Source of the DNA: Candidatus Gastranaerophilales bacterium
GTDB taxonomy: Bacteria; Cyanobacteriota; Vampirovibrionia; Gastranaerophilales; Gastranaerophilaceae
Length of the DNA: 41,120 nt
Assembly (NCBI GenBank): GCA_905236055.1
Contig: CAJOOA010000081.1
Span: 1-41,120, forward strand
Reading direction: 5' to 3'
The position numbers and the translations under genes were made by a program. How positions within the stretch are numbered: position 1 is the first letter of the stretch; each line of letters opens with the position of its first letter. Below are positions 32,953-41,052 of this stretch, piece by piece. Below the pieces are notes generated by a model. It was not told where the DNA came from. It did no database searches and saw only the letters and a program-made list of their open reading frames with translations.

Positions 32953-33750
32953 CTATGTCAATTCCGCAATAAGAAGTTCGGCTTTCTGCATTATAACATT
33001 TCGCAAATCTTCTACATCTTCAATGTCGATTCCCATTGTCTTCAGAAATGCTTTATCTAAGCCATCCGGATTGAGAGTATCTTGCATCAATTTATCAACT
33101 GTGCAAACCAAATTACAAGGTATTGGTATAGATGATAAAGATGGTGAATGGTGATAAGAAATGATATTTGCCAGCAATATAGGCAACTGCCATCTTTTTG
33201 CAAGCAACGAACCGGTTCTTACGTGGTCAGAATCAAAATATTTCTTTTCAACTTCCAATATATCGTGGCCAGCATTTGCTACCTCTTTAACTTTTTCATA
33301 AGTTTTTGGATTGTTCATAGTAAGGACTGTTTTCCCTATATCATGAATAAAACCGGCTATGAAAGCTTCATCAGCATCCATAATATTTGTTAATTTTGCA
33401 AGGTATTCACAACCTGCAGCAACTCTTATTGAATGTTTCCAGAGCTCTTTATCTCCTGCTCCTGACATCATCGGTTTCATTGCGACAGCAACGACAATGT
33501 TTTTAACCTTAGTCATACCCAACAATGAAAGTGCTATGTTAATTGAACTTATCTGTTGTGAGAAACCGTAATATGCAGAATTCACTAATGCAAGAATTTT
33601 TACTGTAAGTGATTGGTCATAAATAACAATATCACCTAATTCTTTCATATTTGCATTTGGATTTTTCATTACATTCAATACTCTGACGATTACGCTGGGC
33701 ATTGCTTGTAAATCTTTAATATTGTTTACCAATTCAATTGTTTTATCCAT
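32953..33750 (-). CDS. HDOD-domain protein
   Basis: A 265-residue HDOD protein, a degenerate relative of HD phosphohydrolases found in signalling. Signatures: LQAMPSVIVRVLNVMKNPNA at the N-terminus, IVIYDQSLTVKILALVNSAYYG and ALSLLGMTKVKNIVVA. HD-type residues remain unusually complete: LWKHSIRVA, FIHDIGKTV and YHHSPS, so residual metal binding cannot be excluded. GAGGTG precedes the ATG. It is 14 bases after ftsX and before the degenerate receiver gene; the two signalling genes probably act together, and their place after ftsEX suggests a link to cell envelope or division. Confidence 0.88.
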   Translation of the reverse strand: MDKTIELVNNIKDLQAMPSVIVRVLNVMKNPNANMKELGDIVIYDQSLTVKILALVNSAYYGFSQQISSINIALSLLGMTKVKNIVVAVAMKPMMSGAGDKELWKHSIRVAAGCEYLAKLTNIMDADEAFIAGFIHDIGKTVLTMNNPKTYEKVKEVANAGHDILEVEKKYFDSDHVRTGSLLAKRWQLPILLANIISYHHSPSLSSIPIPCNLVCTVDKLMQDTLNPDGLDKAFLKTMGIDIEDVEDLRNVIMQKAELLIAELT

Positions 33751-33764
33751 ATATACACCTCACT

Positions 33765-34676
33765 TTATACTTGTAAATGTTTTTTGATAGACCATAAGCT
33801 GCCGCATGCCCCAAATGAGGTTCCAATGAGCAGTAATGTTATGATAACTATATTTTGCGCAAAAACGGGAACCGGAATTAAGAAAAATTTGTGCATTTGA
33901 ATTAACAGACCTTGCACACAATTTAACGGTAATACCGCTATTACGGATGATATAAAGCCGTAAAATGCGCCTTGTATAACCAAAGGAATTTTAATATACC
34001 AGTTTGAAACTCCCATTAATCGCATAATTTCTATTTCGTCTTTTCTTGCCTGAATAACCAGCCGTATTGTATTGTTTATAATTGTAATTGTTAATGCAGC
34101 AGATATTGCAACTACAAAAAACATTGTGGTTCTGACAACATCAGTTAAAATTTGTATCTTTTTTGCTAATTCTTTAGCGTAACCAATATCTTCAACTCCA
34201 GCCATTTGCTTGATACTGTTGCAAACCTCTACTGTGCTTTCCGGCTTATCTACTCTAACCCTGAGAGTATCAGGCAAAGGATTATCCATATCATGAAGCC
34301 CTAAATCTTTTCTTAAATTATTCCAGGCCTCGGTTTTTGAAATTAATTTTACGGATTTGACATGCTTAACAGTTCGTATTCTGTCCATAACATTATCCGG
34401 AGCTGCACTCGATCTCAAATATACGGATATTTCAAGTACGTTGCCCAATTCTGCAGCAAACGTCGATAATGAAAGTGTAAATCTGAAAAGTACACCAAAT
34501 ATTGTCAATATAGCTGCCATTGTGGTGATTATTATAATGTTTGTCACCCAGCCGGTACGCAATATATCATTGACTGATTCCATAAGAATACGGTAGGCAA
34601 TTCTTAATTCACAGAGCCAATCTTTCGGTATGTGTTTTTTTACTGTCCTTTTCAGCTGTTGTCTGCTATTGTCCAT
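33765..34676 (-). CDS. ftsX: Cell-division protein FtsX
   Basis: FtsX is the membrane partner of the ATPase FtsE; the complex activates peptidoglycan hydrolases at the division site. The 303-residue protein has a basic cytoplasmic start, a first membrane segment (about 43-67), an external domain with VEDIGYAKELAKK, and three further membrane segments (FFVVAISAALTITIINNTI; VIQGAFYGFISSVIAVLPL; IVIITLLLIGTSFGACGS), plus the family motif RKDEIEIMRLMGVSNWYI. It overlaps ftsE by 11 bases. Confidence 0.93.
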   Translation of the reverse strand: MDNSRQQLKRTVKKHIPKDWLCELRIAYRILMESVNDILRTGWVTNIIIITTMAAILTIFGVLFRFTLSLSTFAAELGNVLEISVYLRSSAAPDNVMDRIRTVKHVKSVKLISKTEAWNNLRKDLGLHDMDNPLPDTLRVRVDKPESTVEVCNSIKQMAGVEDIGYAKELAKKIQILTDVVRTTMFFVVAISAALTITIINNTIRLVIQARKDEIEIMRLMGVSNWYIKIPLVIQGAFYGFISSVIAVLPLNCVQGLLIQMHKFFLIPVPVFAQNIVIITLLLIGTSFGACGSLWSIKKHLQV

Positions 34677-35343
34677 AAGTACCTGCCTGTATATCTCTTA
34701 TGATTTCGCCGTTTTCCAGCGTTAATACTCTCTTTCTGAATCTGTCTACAAGTGTAAAATCGTGAGTTGATACGATGACCGTAATCCCTCTTTGATTAAT
34801 TTGTTCCAGAATTTGCATTACTTCGAGCGAATTTTTCGGATCAAGATTTCCTGTGGGCTCGTCCGCAATCAGCAGCGGAGGACCGTTTACTAACGCTCTT
34901 GCTATACTTACTCTTTGTTGTTCTCCGCCTGAAAGCTCGGATGGTTTAGCATGCATTTTATCCAATAGACCTACGACTTTTAAGGCACCTGTTACACGAT
35001 TTCTGATTTCGGATGAGCTGATACCGAGTGTGCGGATTACATACGCAATATTATCGTATACAGTCTGATTCTGCAGTAATTTATAATCCTGAAATACGAT
35101 TCCCATGCATCTTCTTAAATTAGGAACCTTATCCGAAGGCAGATTCGCAATGTTTATCCCCCCGATTAGCACTGTACCGGCGGTAGGTGTTTCCTCTTTG
35201 TATAACATTTTAATAAGAGTAGATTTACCTGCACCGGAAGCGCCTGTTATAAAAACAAATTCTCCCGACAAAATATCAAGATTAATATTTTTGAGTGCAT
35301 AAATATTTTTATATTTTTTTGTAACCGATCTTAATTGAATCAT
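34666..35343 (-). CDS. ftsE: Cell-division ATP-binding protein FtsE
   Basis: ABC-type ATPase of 225 residues: Walker A GASGAGKST, Q-loop VFQDYKLL, signature LSGGEQQRVSIARAL, Walker B LLIADEPTGNLDP and switch His in VSTHD. The start MIQLRSVTKKYKNIYALKN is typical FtsE. ATP turnover drives FtsX and so the peptidoglycan hydrolases. Its ATG overlaps the transketolase stop by four bases (ATGA) and its end overlaps ftsX, so the three are translationally coupled. Confidence 0.94.
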   Translation of the reverse strand: MIQLRSVTKKYKNIYALKNINLDILSGEFVFITGASGAGKSTLIKMLYKEETPTAGTVLIGGINIANLPSDKVPNLRRCMGIVFQDYKLLQNQTVYDNIAYVIRTLGISSSEIRNRVTGALKVVGLLDKMHAKPSELSGGEQQRVSIARALVNGPPLLIADEPTGNLDPKNSLEVMQILEQINQRGITVIVSTHDFTLVDRFRKRVLTLENGEIIRDIQAGTYGQ

Positions 35344-36278
35344 AATACTTCCATTACCTTATTAATTATACCCGCAGAATCCAATCCGTACAGTTTTAAA
35401 AGTTCTTTTGCATCTCCGCTCTGTCCGAACACATCATTTGTACCTATTCTCAAAACCTTTACGGGATAGTTTTCGGACAAACATTCGCAAACAGCAGAGC
35501 CCAAACCTCCGTATATAGAGTGATTTTCAACCGTAACTACAGTGTTTGTTTTCTTGGCGCTGTCAATTATAGTTTCGCAATCTAGTGGCTTAACCACCGG
35601 CACACTTATTACTTCTGCACTTATACCTTTTGTTTCAAGTACTTCGGCGGCCTTTAATGTTTCTGCAAGTAAATCTCCGTTTGAAATTAATGTTAAATCC
35701 GAACCTTTTTTAATAACATAAGCTTTGCATGGGTTAAATTTATAATCTTCGGGATATATGTCAGGAGCGCTGTTTCTTGCGATTCTTATATATACAGGAC
35801 CATTGTGTTCCGCAGCAAATTCAAGCGCCTGTTCGCATTCATTACAGTCTGACGGTAATATTACTGTCATTCCTGGTAGTCCTCTCATCAACGAAACATC
35901 TTCCAGCGCCTGATGAGTTGCACCGTCTTCTCCGACGGTAATTCCTCCATGAGTCCCGATTAGTTTAACATTCGCTTTTTGGTAGCATACGGACATTCTG
36001 ACCTGATCATAAGCCCGTCCCGTGATAAACACAGCAAATGCAGCAGCAAAAGGTATTTTGCCGGTAAGCGCTAAGCCCGCTGCTGTTGTTACCAAATCTT
36101 GTTCTGCTATTCCTACATTAAAAAATCTTTCAGGATAAGTTTTTGCAAAAAACTTTGTTTGGGTGGAAACTGACAAATCAGCATCAAGAACAACAATATT
36201 CTTATTTTTGCCCCCAAGTTCTTCTAACTTCTTTCCAAAGGATTCTCTGATGGATTTTTTGGTGTCAAAATTAATCAC
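35340..36278 (-). CDS. Transketolase, C-terminal half
   Basis: A 312-residue protein equal to the pyrimidine-binding and C-terminal domains of a split transketolase. It shows VLDADLSVSTQT, FFNVGIAEQDLVTTAAGLAL (with the TPP-contacting Glu), GTHGGITVGEDGATHQALEDV and RGLPGMTVILPSD. Together with an N-terminal half it moves two-carbon ketol units in the pentose phosphate pathway. The N-terminal half normally lies just upstream, but here the upstream neighbour is an unrelated 77-residue frame, so it must be elsewhere. The start is GTG. A TGATATAAT promoter lies 27 bases upstream and begins the long unit ending at 31189. Confidence 0.9.
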   Translation of the reverse strand: MINFDTKKSIRESFGKKLEELGGKNKNIVVLDADLSVSTQTKFFAKTYPERFFNVGIAEQDLVTTAAGLALTGKIPFAAAFAVFITGRAYDQVRMSVCYQKANVKLIGTHGGITVGEDGATHQALEDVSLMRGLPGMTVILPSDCNECEQALEFAAEHNGPVYIRIARNSAPDIYPEDYKFNPCKAYVIKKGSDLTLISNGDLLAETLKAAEVLETKGISAEVISVPVVKPLDCETIIDSAKKTNTVVTVENHSIYGGLGSAVCECLSENYPVKVLRIGTNDVFGQSGDAKELLKLYGLDSAGIINKVMEVL

Positions 36279-36304
36279 AGATACTCACTTACTCCCATGG
36301 TAAG

Positions 36305-36313
36305 ATTATATCA
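36305..36313 (-). promoter_or_regulatory. Extended -10 promoter of the transketolase-ftsEX unit
   Basis: TGATATAAT on the minus strand is a full TGn-TATAAT box with a poor -35. The predicted start near 36298 leaves a leader of about 20 bases with GGGAG before the GTG. Confidence 0.5.
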
Positions 36314-36317
36314 CAAA

Positions 36318-36551
36318 CTAAGAAAAATAATCACAAATTAATTTTTCTTTGTGGGGTACAAGTCTTTTTACACCTTCAATTATGGGGTTTTTTTCAAGGT
36401 TTTCAAGCTGTTTTTTTAGAACGGCTTTTTTCAGTATTAAAGAATTGTATAAATCCTCGCAAACATCATTATTGCTATAATGTATTTGCAATCTTTTTAT
36501 TTGCAGTTCTGTTTGGTGGATTTGTTTTTTTAGTTGTTGTTTATTGTTCAC
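36318..36551 (-). CDS. Small coiled-coil protein of unknown function
   Basis: A possible 77-residue protein starting at GTG 36551, seven bases after AGAGG. Its first 60 residues are a Lys/Gln/Leu-rich amphipathic helix (QQLKKQIHQTELQIKRLQIH; LILKKAVLKKQLENLE), followed by a short tail. The composition is protein-like and the ribosome-binding site is good, but the length is short and no homologue is recalled, so it may not be real. Confidence 0.5.
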   Translation of the reverse strand: MNNKQQLKKQIHQTELQIKRLQIHYSNNDVCEDLYNSLILKKAVLKKQLENLEKNPIIEGVKRLVPHKEKLICDYFS

Positions 36552-36821
36552 AAAAACCTCTGTTTTCTATAGGATACTATTTTTTTTTATTTTTTTCATC
36601 AGTTTTTTAGTGGATAAAATTTTGTTGCCGAATGTAATATTACTTAACAATGTCAAAAACGTTATATGTCAATGCATGCAAGGACTTGGAGTGTTTTTTT
36701 GAGGTTTTATTACCCCACCCAAATTCTAACGTTTTGTTAAGATTTATTGTTAATTTTATCCGGAATTGGGCAAAATGAGTTAGAATATTTAATTATTAGT
36801 GTTTATGCAGGGGAATTACTA

Positions 36822-37271
36822 ATGAAAATCCTTTCAATCAATAGCCAATTAAACAACAAAATGCAACATTTCAAAGGATTATGGGGAGCACAAGAAGGCG
36901 ATGGTGACTGGGCAACAGATCGACGCATATGTGAGCCGCCATTACTTAGAGAGTTTGTGACTCTCAAATATTATCCGTTCAAGGATGAAACAGTAAAAGA
37001 GACATGGAATACAACAAAGGAATTCAGGGGTATTCATAAAGAATCCCGAGTTGACGATATTTGTTCTTATGATGTAGAAAGACATACTACTGTTGAAGTT
37101 GAAAAAGCATTGCCTATAACAAAGAAAGAGTGGGCAGCGTTTGTGGCAAATAAGTATAAGCTAAATCCGGAAATGAAAGCTTCAATTGAAAAAACATTGA
37201 AGGAGTTTGGGTTAAACAAATATATAAGAAGCAATCCGATAAAGTACATAATTGCCAAACTTCATATATAA
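36822..37271 (+). CDS. Small tagged protein of unknown function
   Basis: Unrecognised 149-residue protein starting MKILSINSQLNNKMQHFKG then LWGAQ, with the shared tag (Asn7, Phe17) and the FxGLW form also seen at 24137. I choose the ATG at 36822, eight bases after AGGGG; the frame is open for 25 more codons upstream, but there it has no ribosome-binding site and would bury the tag. The body is charged, with EFVTLKYYPFKDETVKETWN and a basic C-terminus (KYIRSNPIKYIIAKLHI). No signal peptide or membrane segment. It converges with the next gene with one base between stops. Confidence 0.78.
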   Translation: MKILSINSQLNNKMQHFKGLWGAQEGDGDWATDRRICEPPLLREFVTLKYYPFKDETVKETWNTTKEFRGIHKESRVDDICSYDVERHTTVEVEKALPITKKEWAAFVANKYKLNPEMKASIEKTLKEFGLNKYIRSNPIKYIIAKLHI

Positions 37272-37272
37272 G

Positions 37273-38250
37273 TTACTGACGGGCTTTATTACTGATTTTT
37301 TCTCCGAAAAATGTTGAAACAAAAGGTATCACGGCATAGTACATTATTCCGAGGATCATGACGGGTTTTGCTATTTTAAAACCGTTAATATATTTTTCCA
37401 AGTGGGGATCATTTTTATTTGCAGTTCTCAATTTTTGTATAAATTTGTCAGCGGGTTTTTGTGTAACGGAATCCATAAAATATCCCGATAAGATGCTGAG
37501 TACTGTTCCGATTATTGAATTGTATATGAGAGGTTCTTTCCTATCCGCTTCAACTTTTTTGCTTTTACTTAGCCCGGCAACGAAAACGCTTGTAGTAAGA
37601 GCATCCTTAAAAGCATTTATATGAAGCGGGAAATTTGAATCCGCATTGTTTTTAGAAAACTTTTGAATTGCTTTGTTGTCAATGATTTTACCAATCCAAC
37701 ACGATAATTTATCCGAATTTTTCCCTTTGAAATTCAAACTTTTATCGTAATTAGGATTCTTTTTATCTCCGGACATAGCGCTTAAAACATAAGGCATGCC
37801 AAGTAAGTTTAATATTGCTTTCGGAGCGGCAATCGCGACGCCGATACCCAGTTTAAAAATCTGGTTTGCAAGATTATATGCACTTGATTCATCAAGCGTT
37901 TTTGCTCCGTTTTTTAAATTCTCTATTGTTTCTTTTTTTAAATATTTTTGAGGATTTTTATTGATATTTCCAACGGCTTTTACAATTGGTGCGGATATTG
38001 CAAAAGTGATTAAGAAATCCAAAATTGTCGATGTAATCGCCTTTGCACAGGCAATTTTTTTATTCTCTTTTTCTGTTTTAGGAGTTGCCATTATTGACAT
38101 AGGTCTTATGGTAGCAGACAAAACAAGGGCTGTTGTGGATGCAAACAAAGCACCGTTATTTTCGGCAAAACTTAAAAATTTTTTCAAAGCATTGCTGTTA
38201 TAAAATCCGTTGAATGAGATTGAATTTTTATTTACAGAATTTACTTTCAT
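37273..38250 (-). CDS. Tagged multi-span membrane protein of unknown function
   Basis: A 325-residue protein starting MKVNSVNKNSISFNGFYNS, with the shared tag (Asn7, Phe13). A second related motif, SLNFKGKNSDK, occurs internally near residue 170. Several hydrophobic stretches suggest four to six membrane segments (GALFASTTALVLSATI; STILDFLITFAISAPIV; LGIGVAIAAPKAILNLLG; IIGTVLSILSGYF; VMILGIMYYAVIPFVSTFFG). The ATG follows AAAAAAGG directly with no spacer, an odd initiation site. It diverges from pnuC with 24 bases between starts. No function recognised. Confidence 0.78.
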   Translation of the reverse strand: MKVNSVNKNSISFNGFYNSNALKKFLSFAENNGALFASTTALVLSATIRPMSIMATPKTEKENKKIACAKAITSTILDFLITFAISAPIVKAVGNINKNPQKYLKKETIENLKNGAKTLDESSAYNLANQIFKLGIGVAIAAPKAILNLLGMPYVLSAMSGDKKNPNYDKSLNFKGKNSDKLSCWIGKIIDNKAIQKFSKNNADSNFPLHINAFKDALTTSVFVAGLSKSKKVEADRKEPLIYNSIIGTVLSILSGYFMDSVTQKPADKFIQKLRTANKNDPHLEKYINGFKIAKPVMILGIMYYAVIPFVSTFFGEKISNKARQ

Positions 38251-38274
38251 CCTTTTTTATTAGATAACATAAAT

Positions 38275-38943
38275 ATGGGAAGTATTAAACCTGAAAATTG
38301 GAAATATGGCGAAGTAATCGGAATAGGATTTGTATATTTAGTTCTTATCTTGAATACTTTCTTATTCAAGGATAGCTTAGTTGCAGTGCTTTCTGCTTTC
38401 TTCGGAGTAACTTACACGATGCTGGCGGGGAAAGGAAACCCCAATTGTTATTTGTTTGGTATAGCCGGTTCCGGTTTATATAGCTGGCTTGCACTAACCA
38501 ATGGTTTATGGGGAAATCTGTGCTTATATTTGTTATATTACATTCCTATGCAAATAATCGGATTTTATAAATGGAACCAGCATCTTAAAAAAGATTCTCA
38601 TGAAATCGTAAAAAGTAAGCTGGATAAACGTGAATGGATGATTTTAGTTATTATAATTGCTGTTTTAAGCATTTTGTGTATAAAAATTTTGTACATAACA
38701 CAGGACAAGAGTCCTGTTATCGACGGACTTACAACAATTCTTTCCATTGCGGGAATGTATTTAACTGTAAAACGGGCACTTGAACAATGGTTTATATGGA
38801 TAATAGTAAACGGATTTACGGCAATTATGTGGGTTAATATCCTTCTTAATGGAGAAAGAGTATATTCAACAGTTGTAATGTGGCTTGTATATTTTATTTT
38901 GGCAATATATTTTTGCCGTGAATGGAAAAATGAAGTTGTTTAA
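38275..38943 (+). CDS. pnuC: PnuC-type nicotinamide/vitamin transporter
   Basis: PnuC proteins are facilitators for nicotinamide riboside or thiamine that depend on a cytoplasmic kinase to trap the substrate. The 222-residue protein has about seven membrane segments and the family marks AGKGNPNCYLFGIAGSGLY, the central YIPMQIIGFYKWNQHLKK and a late EQWFIWIIVN with the conserved Trp and Asn. Substrate cannot be told from sequence; no thiamine riboswitch is present. No SD is visible in the 24-base divergent gap. The name follows the family. Confidence 0.85.
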   Translation: MGSIKPENWKYGEVIGIGFVYLVLILNTFLFKDSLVAVLSAFFGVTYTMLAGKGNPNCYLFGIAGSGLYSWLALTNGLWGNLCLYLLYYIPMQIIGFYKWNQHLKKDSHEIVKSKLDKREWMILVIIIAVLSILCIKILYITQDKSPVIDGLTTILSIAGMYLTVKRALEQWFIWIIVNGFTAIMWVNILLNGERVYSTVVMWLVYFILAIYFCREWKNEVV

Positions 38944-38957
38944 AACTTTTATTGTAG

Positions 38958-38963
38958 TATAAT
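38958..38963 (+). promoter_or_regulatory. -10 box upstream of lpxI-lpxB
   Basis: TATAAT in the TAGTATAAT context shared with gpsA and atpD, just after the pnuC stop. The -35 is weak. The leader holds GAGG and a three-codon frame (ATG GAT ATA TAA) whose stop overlaps the lpxI ATG. Confidence 0.45.
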
Positions 38964-38993
38964 CAAAAGAGTAAAAAGAGGTATGGATATATA

Positions 38994-39809
38994 ATGTCAG
39001 TTACTTTGGAGCATAAACAAGGATTAATTGCAGGAGACGGCTTATTACCCGTCAAAATGGCTCAGCACGCTAAAGAAAACGGGTTTGAAGTGGTTTGTAT
39101 TTCGCTTTCCGGCGACAATTACAAAAAGCTAAAAAAATATTGTTCGAGAGTTTACTCCGTCTGTCCCGGGGAAGCTCTGAAAATAGAGAAAATTTTAAAA
39201 GATGAAGGTATAAAACAACTTACTTTTTTGGGCAAAGTAAGTAAAACTATTATACTTAAACGCCCCAAATTTGATTCTAAAGCCATAGATTTTGTCAGAA
39301 AGGCGATACGGCTTAATGATGACAAAGTAATGCTTATGATTATTGAAGAACTCGAAAACATAGGCATCACGGTTCTTGATCAAACATTATTTATAAAAGA
39401 GCTTATGATTCCATCAGGGGTGTTAGGTTCTGTTCAACCGAATCAAGTACAAATTGATGACGTAAATTATGGCTATTGGCTGGCTAAAGAAACTGGCAAG
39501 CTTGACATTGGTCAATCGGTTGTTATACGGGACAAAATGATTATGGCGGTCGAGGCAATCGAGGGAACGGATAAATGTATTAAAAGAGGCGGAAAACTTG
39601 CCAAAAGACGTGCTCGCATTATTAAAGTTGCAAAACCGTCTCAGGATAAAAGATTTGATATTCCGGCAATCGGTCTTAAAACTCTAAAAACAATGAAGAA
39701 ATATAAAGCCGATTTAATTGCGGTTGAAGCCGGAGAAACAATCATAGTCGATAAAGATAAAGTTGTAAAATACGCAAACAAACACGATATCGTAATTATG
39801 GCGGTTTAA
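38994..39809 (+). CDS. lpxI: UDP-2,3-diacylglucosamine pyrophosphatase LpxI
   Basis: LpxI hydrolyses UDP-2,3-diacylglucosamine to lipid X in lipid A synthesis, replacing LpxH in many bacteria. The 271-residue protein follows the family (formerly DUF1009): GLIAGDGLLPVKMAQHAKEN, LTFLGKVSKTIIL, NLDDK-type segment LNDDKVMLMIIEELE, DQTLFIKELMIPSG, GQSVVIRDKMIMAVEAIEGTD with the catalytic Asp region, and a C-terminal GLKTLKTMKKYKADLIAVEA. Its TAA overlaps the ATG of lpxB by one base, so the product of one enzyme passes to the next from a coupled pair. Confidence 0.92.
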   Translation: MSVTLEHKQGLIAGDGLLPVKMAQHAKENGFEVVCISLSGDNYKKLKKYCSRVYSVCPGEALKIEKILKDEGIKQLTFLGKVSKTIILKRPKFDSKAIDFVRKAIRLNDDKVMLMIIEELENIGITVLDQTLFIKELMIPSGVLGSVQPNQVQIDDVNYGYWLAKETGKLDIGQSVVIRDKMIMAVEAIEGTDKCIKRGGKLAKRRARIIKVAKPSQDKRFDIPAIGLKTLKTMKKYKADLIAVEAGETIIVDKDKVVKYANKHDIVIMAV

Positions 39810-40927
39810 TGAAGAAGATTTTTGTTATTACCGGAGAATATTCAGGCGACATACACGGAAGCAGGGTTGTGAGTTTAATCAAAGAAAAAACCCCTGATAT
39901 TCAGGTGGAAGCTATTGGCGGAGAAAATCTTAAAAATGCAGGGGCTAAGCTTTTTTGTGACCATTCCAAAATGGCGGCTTTTGGATTTAGTTTTCAAATT
40001 GCAGTCGAGCATTTAACTTTGGAAAAAAGAGTTTGCGAATATATTCTCAATGATTACAAGCCCGATTTGGTTCTGCTAATTGATTATGGCGGTTTTAATC
40101 TTAGAATCGCGGAACGGCTTCACGGAAGCGGAATAAAAGTAGTTTATTATATTCCGCCTCAAATATGGGCAAGCAGAAGATGGCGAATTAATAAAGTTAA
40201 AAAATTTGTCGATAAAGTTTTATGTATTTTTCCGTTTGAAGTTGATATGTATGAAAAATACGGAATTGATGTTCATTTCTGTGGGCATCCGCTCGTAAAA
40301 CAATTGCCTCCAAAAGCCGATAAACAAGAATTTTTTGAAAAGCACGGACTTGATTCTTCACGGCCTTTGGTTTCAATTTTCCCCGGTTCAAGGGCTTTGG
40401 AACTTGCATTTCTTGCGGAAACATTTATTGAAGGTGCAAAAAAATTGCAGGTAAAACATCCTGAACTTCAGTTTTGTATTTCACACGCGCCTAATCTGAG
40501 TAATGACATATTTGACAAATATATCCAAAATACTGATTTTAAAATTATAAAAGGTGACAATCAAGCATTGTTGAGCGTATCTGATGCATTAATTTTGGCA
40601 TCGGGAACAGTGGCTCTTGAAGCCGCTCTTTATCAGACACCTATGATTATCGGATATAGAGGACCTTGGCTCCTTTACTTAATATATTTGTTTGTAAGGT
40701 GCATTAAAAATGTTTCTTTGCCAAATATTATTACGGGAAAAGATATTGTTCCGGAATTAATTCAAAATAAGTTTACTTCGGAAAATATATGTTATGAAGC
40801 AGAAAAATTACTTTACGATAATAATTACAGAACAAATTTTATTGAACAATTAGCCAATGTAAAAGAACTTTTGACCGATAAATATTCAGCAAAAGAAGCT
40901 GCAGACGCCATTTTAGAATGTTTATAA
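39809..40927 (+). CDS. lpxB: Lipid-A-disaccharide synthase
   Basis: LpxB (GT19) joins lipid X and UDP-2,3-diacylglucosamine into the lipid A disaccharide. The 372-residue protein shows VITGEYSGDIHGSRVV at the N-terminus, MAAFGFSFQI, LLIDYGGFNLRIAERL, VVYYIPPQIWASRRWRINK, FCGHPLVKQLPPK, VSIFPGSRALEL and SGTVALEAALYQTPMIIGYR. Length is typical. Translation is coupled to lpxI. With LpxI it shows that the organism makes lipid A and so has an LPS-type outer membrane. Confidence 0.95.
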   Translation: MKKIFVITGEYSGDIHGSRVVSLIKEKTPDIQVEAIGGENLKNAGAKLFCDHSKMAAFGFSFQIAVEHLTLEKRVCEYILNDYKPDLVLLIDYGGFNLRIAERLHGSGIKVVYYIPPQIWASRRWRINKVKKFVDKVLCIFPFEVDMYEKYGIDVHFCGHPLVKQLPPKADKQEFFEKHGLDSSRPLVSIFPGSRALELAFLAETFIEGAKKLQVKHPELQFCISHAPNLSNDIFDKYIQNTDFKIIKGDNQALLSVSDALILASGTVALEAALYQTPMIIGYRGPWLLYLIYLFVRCIKNVSLPNIITGKDIVPELIQNKFTSENICYEAEKLLYDNNYRTNFIEQLANVKELLTDKYSAKEAADAILECL

Positions 40928-40987
40928 AATCGCAAAATCCAGGTTAGAATTTTATGTAAACTTTTGTAACAATTGGCCCGAGATGGC

Positions 40988-41014
40988 TAAAGTTTTGGGC
41001 TAAAGTGCCGTAAT
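40988..41014 (+). promoter_or_regulatory. Near-consensus sigma-28 (FliA) promoter
   Basis: TAAAGTTT (40988-40995) matches the FliA -35 element in all eight positions; 11 bases later GCCGTAAT (41007-41014) begins with the GCCG core of GCCGATAA. Spacing equals the consensus. The start codon of the next gene is 38 bases downstream with AAAGGA in between. Confidence 0.65.
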
Positions 41015-41052
41015 ACATGGTGCAAAAGGGACAAACATAAAGGAACGTTGCT

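Noticed and set aside
36631-36660. Sigma-28-like GCCGAATG after TAAAATTT upstream of the 36822 gene
   Set aside because: Only eight bases separate TAAA from GCCG, far from the required 14-16.
36552-36821. Possible small RNA or tRNA in the gap before the 36822 gene
   Set aside because: No cloverleaf, conserved anticodon arm or strong hairpin could be traced; only AT-rich sequence.
38982-38996. Three-codon frame ATG GAT ATA TAA overlapping the lpxI start
   Set aside because: The SD-to-ATG distance is too short for it to be translated, and such tiny frames arise by chance.
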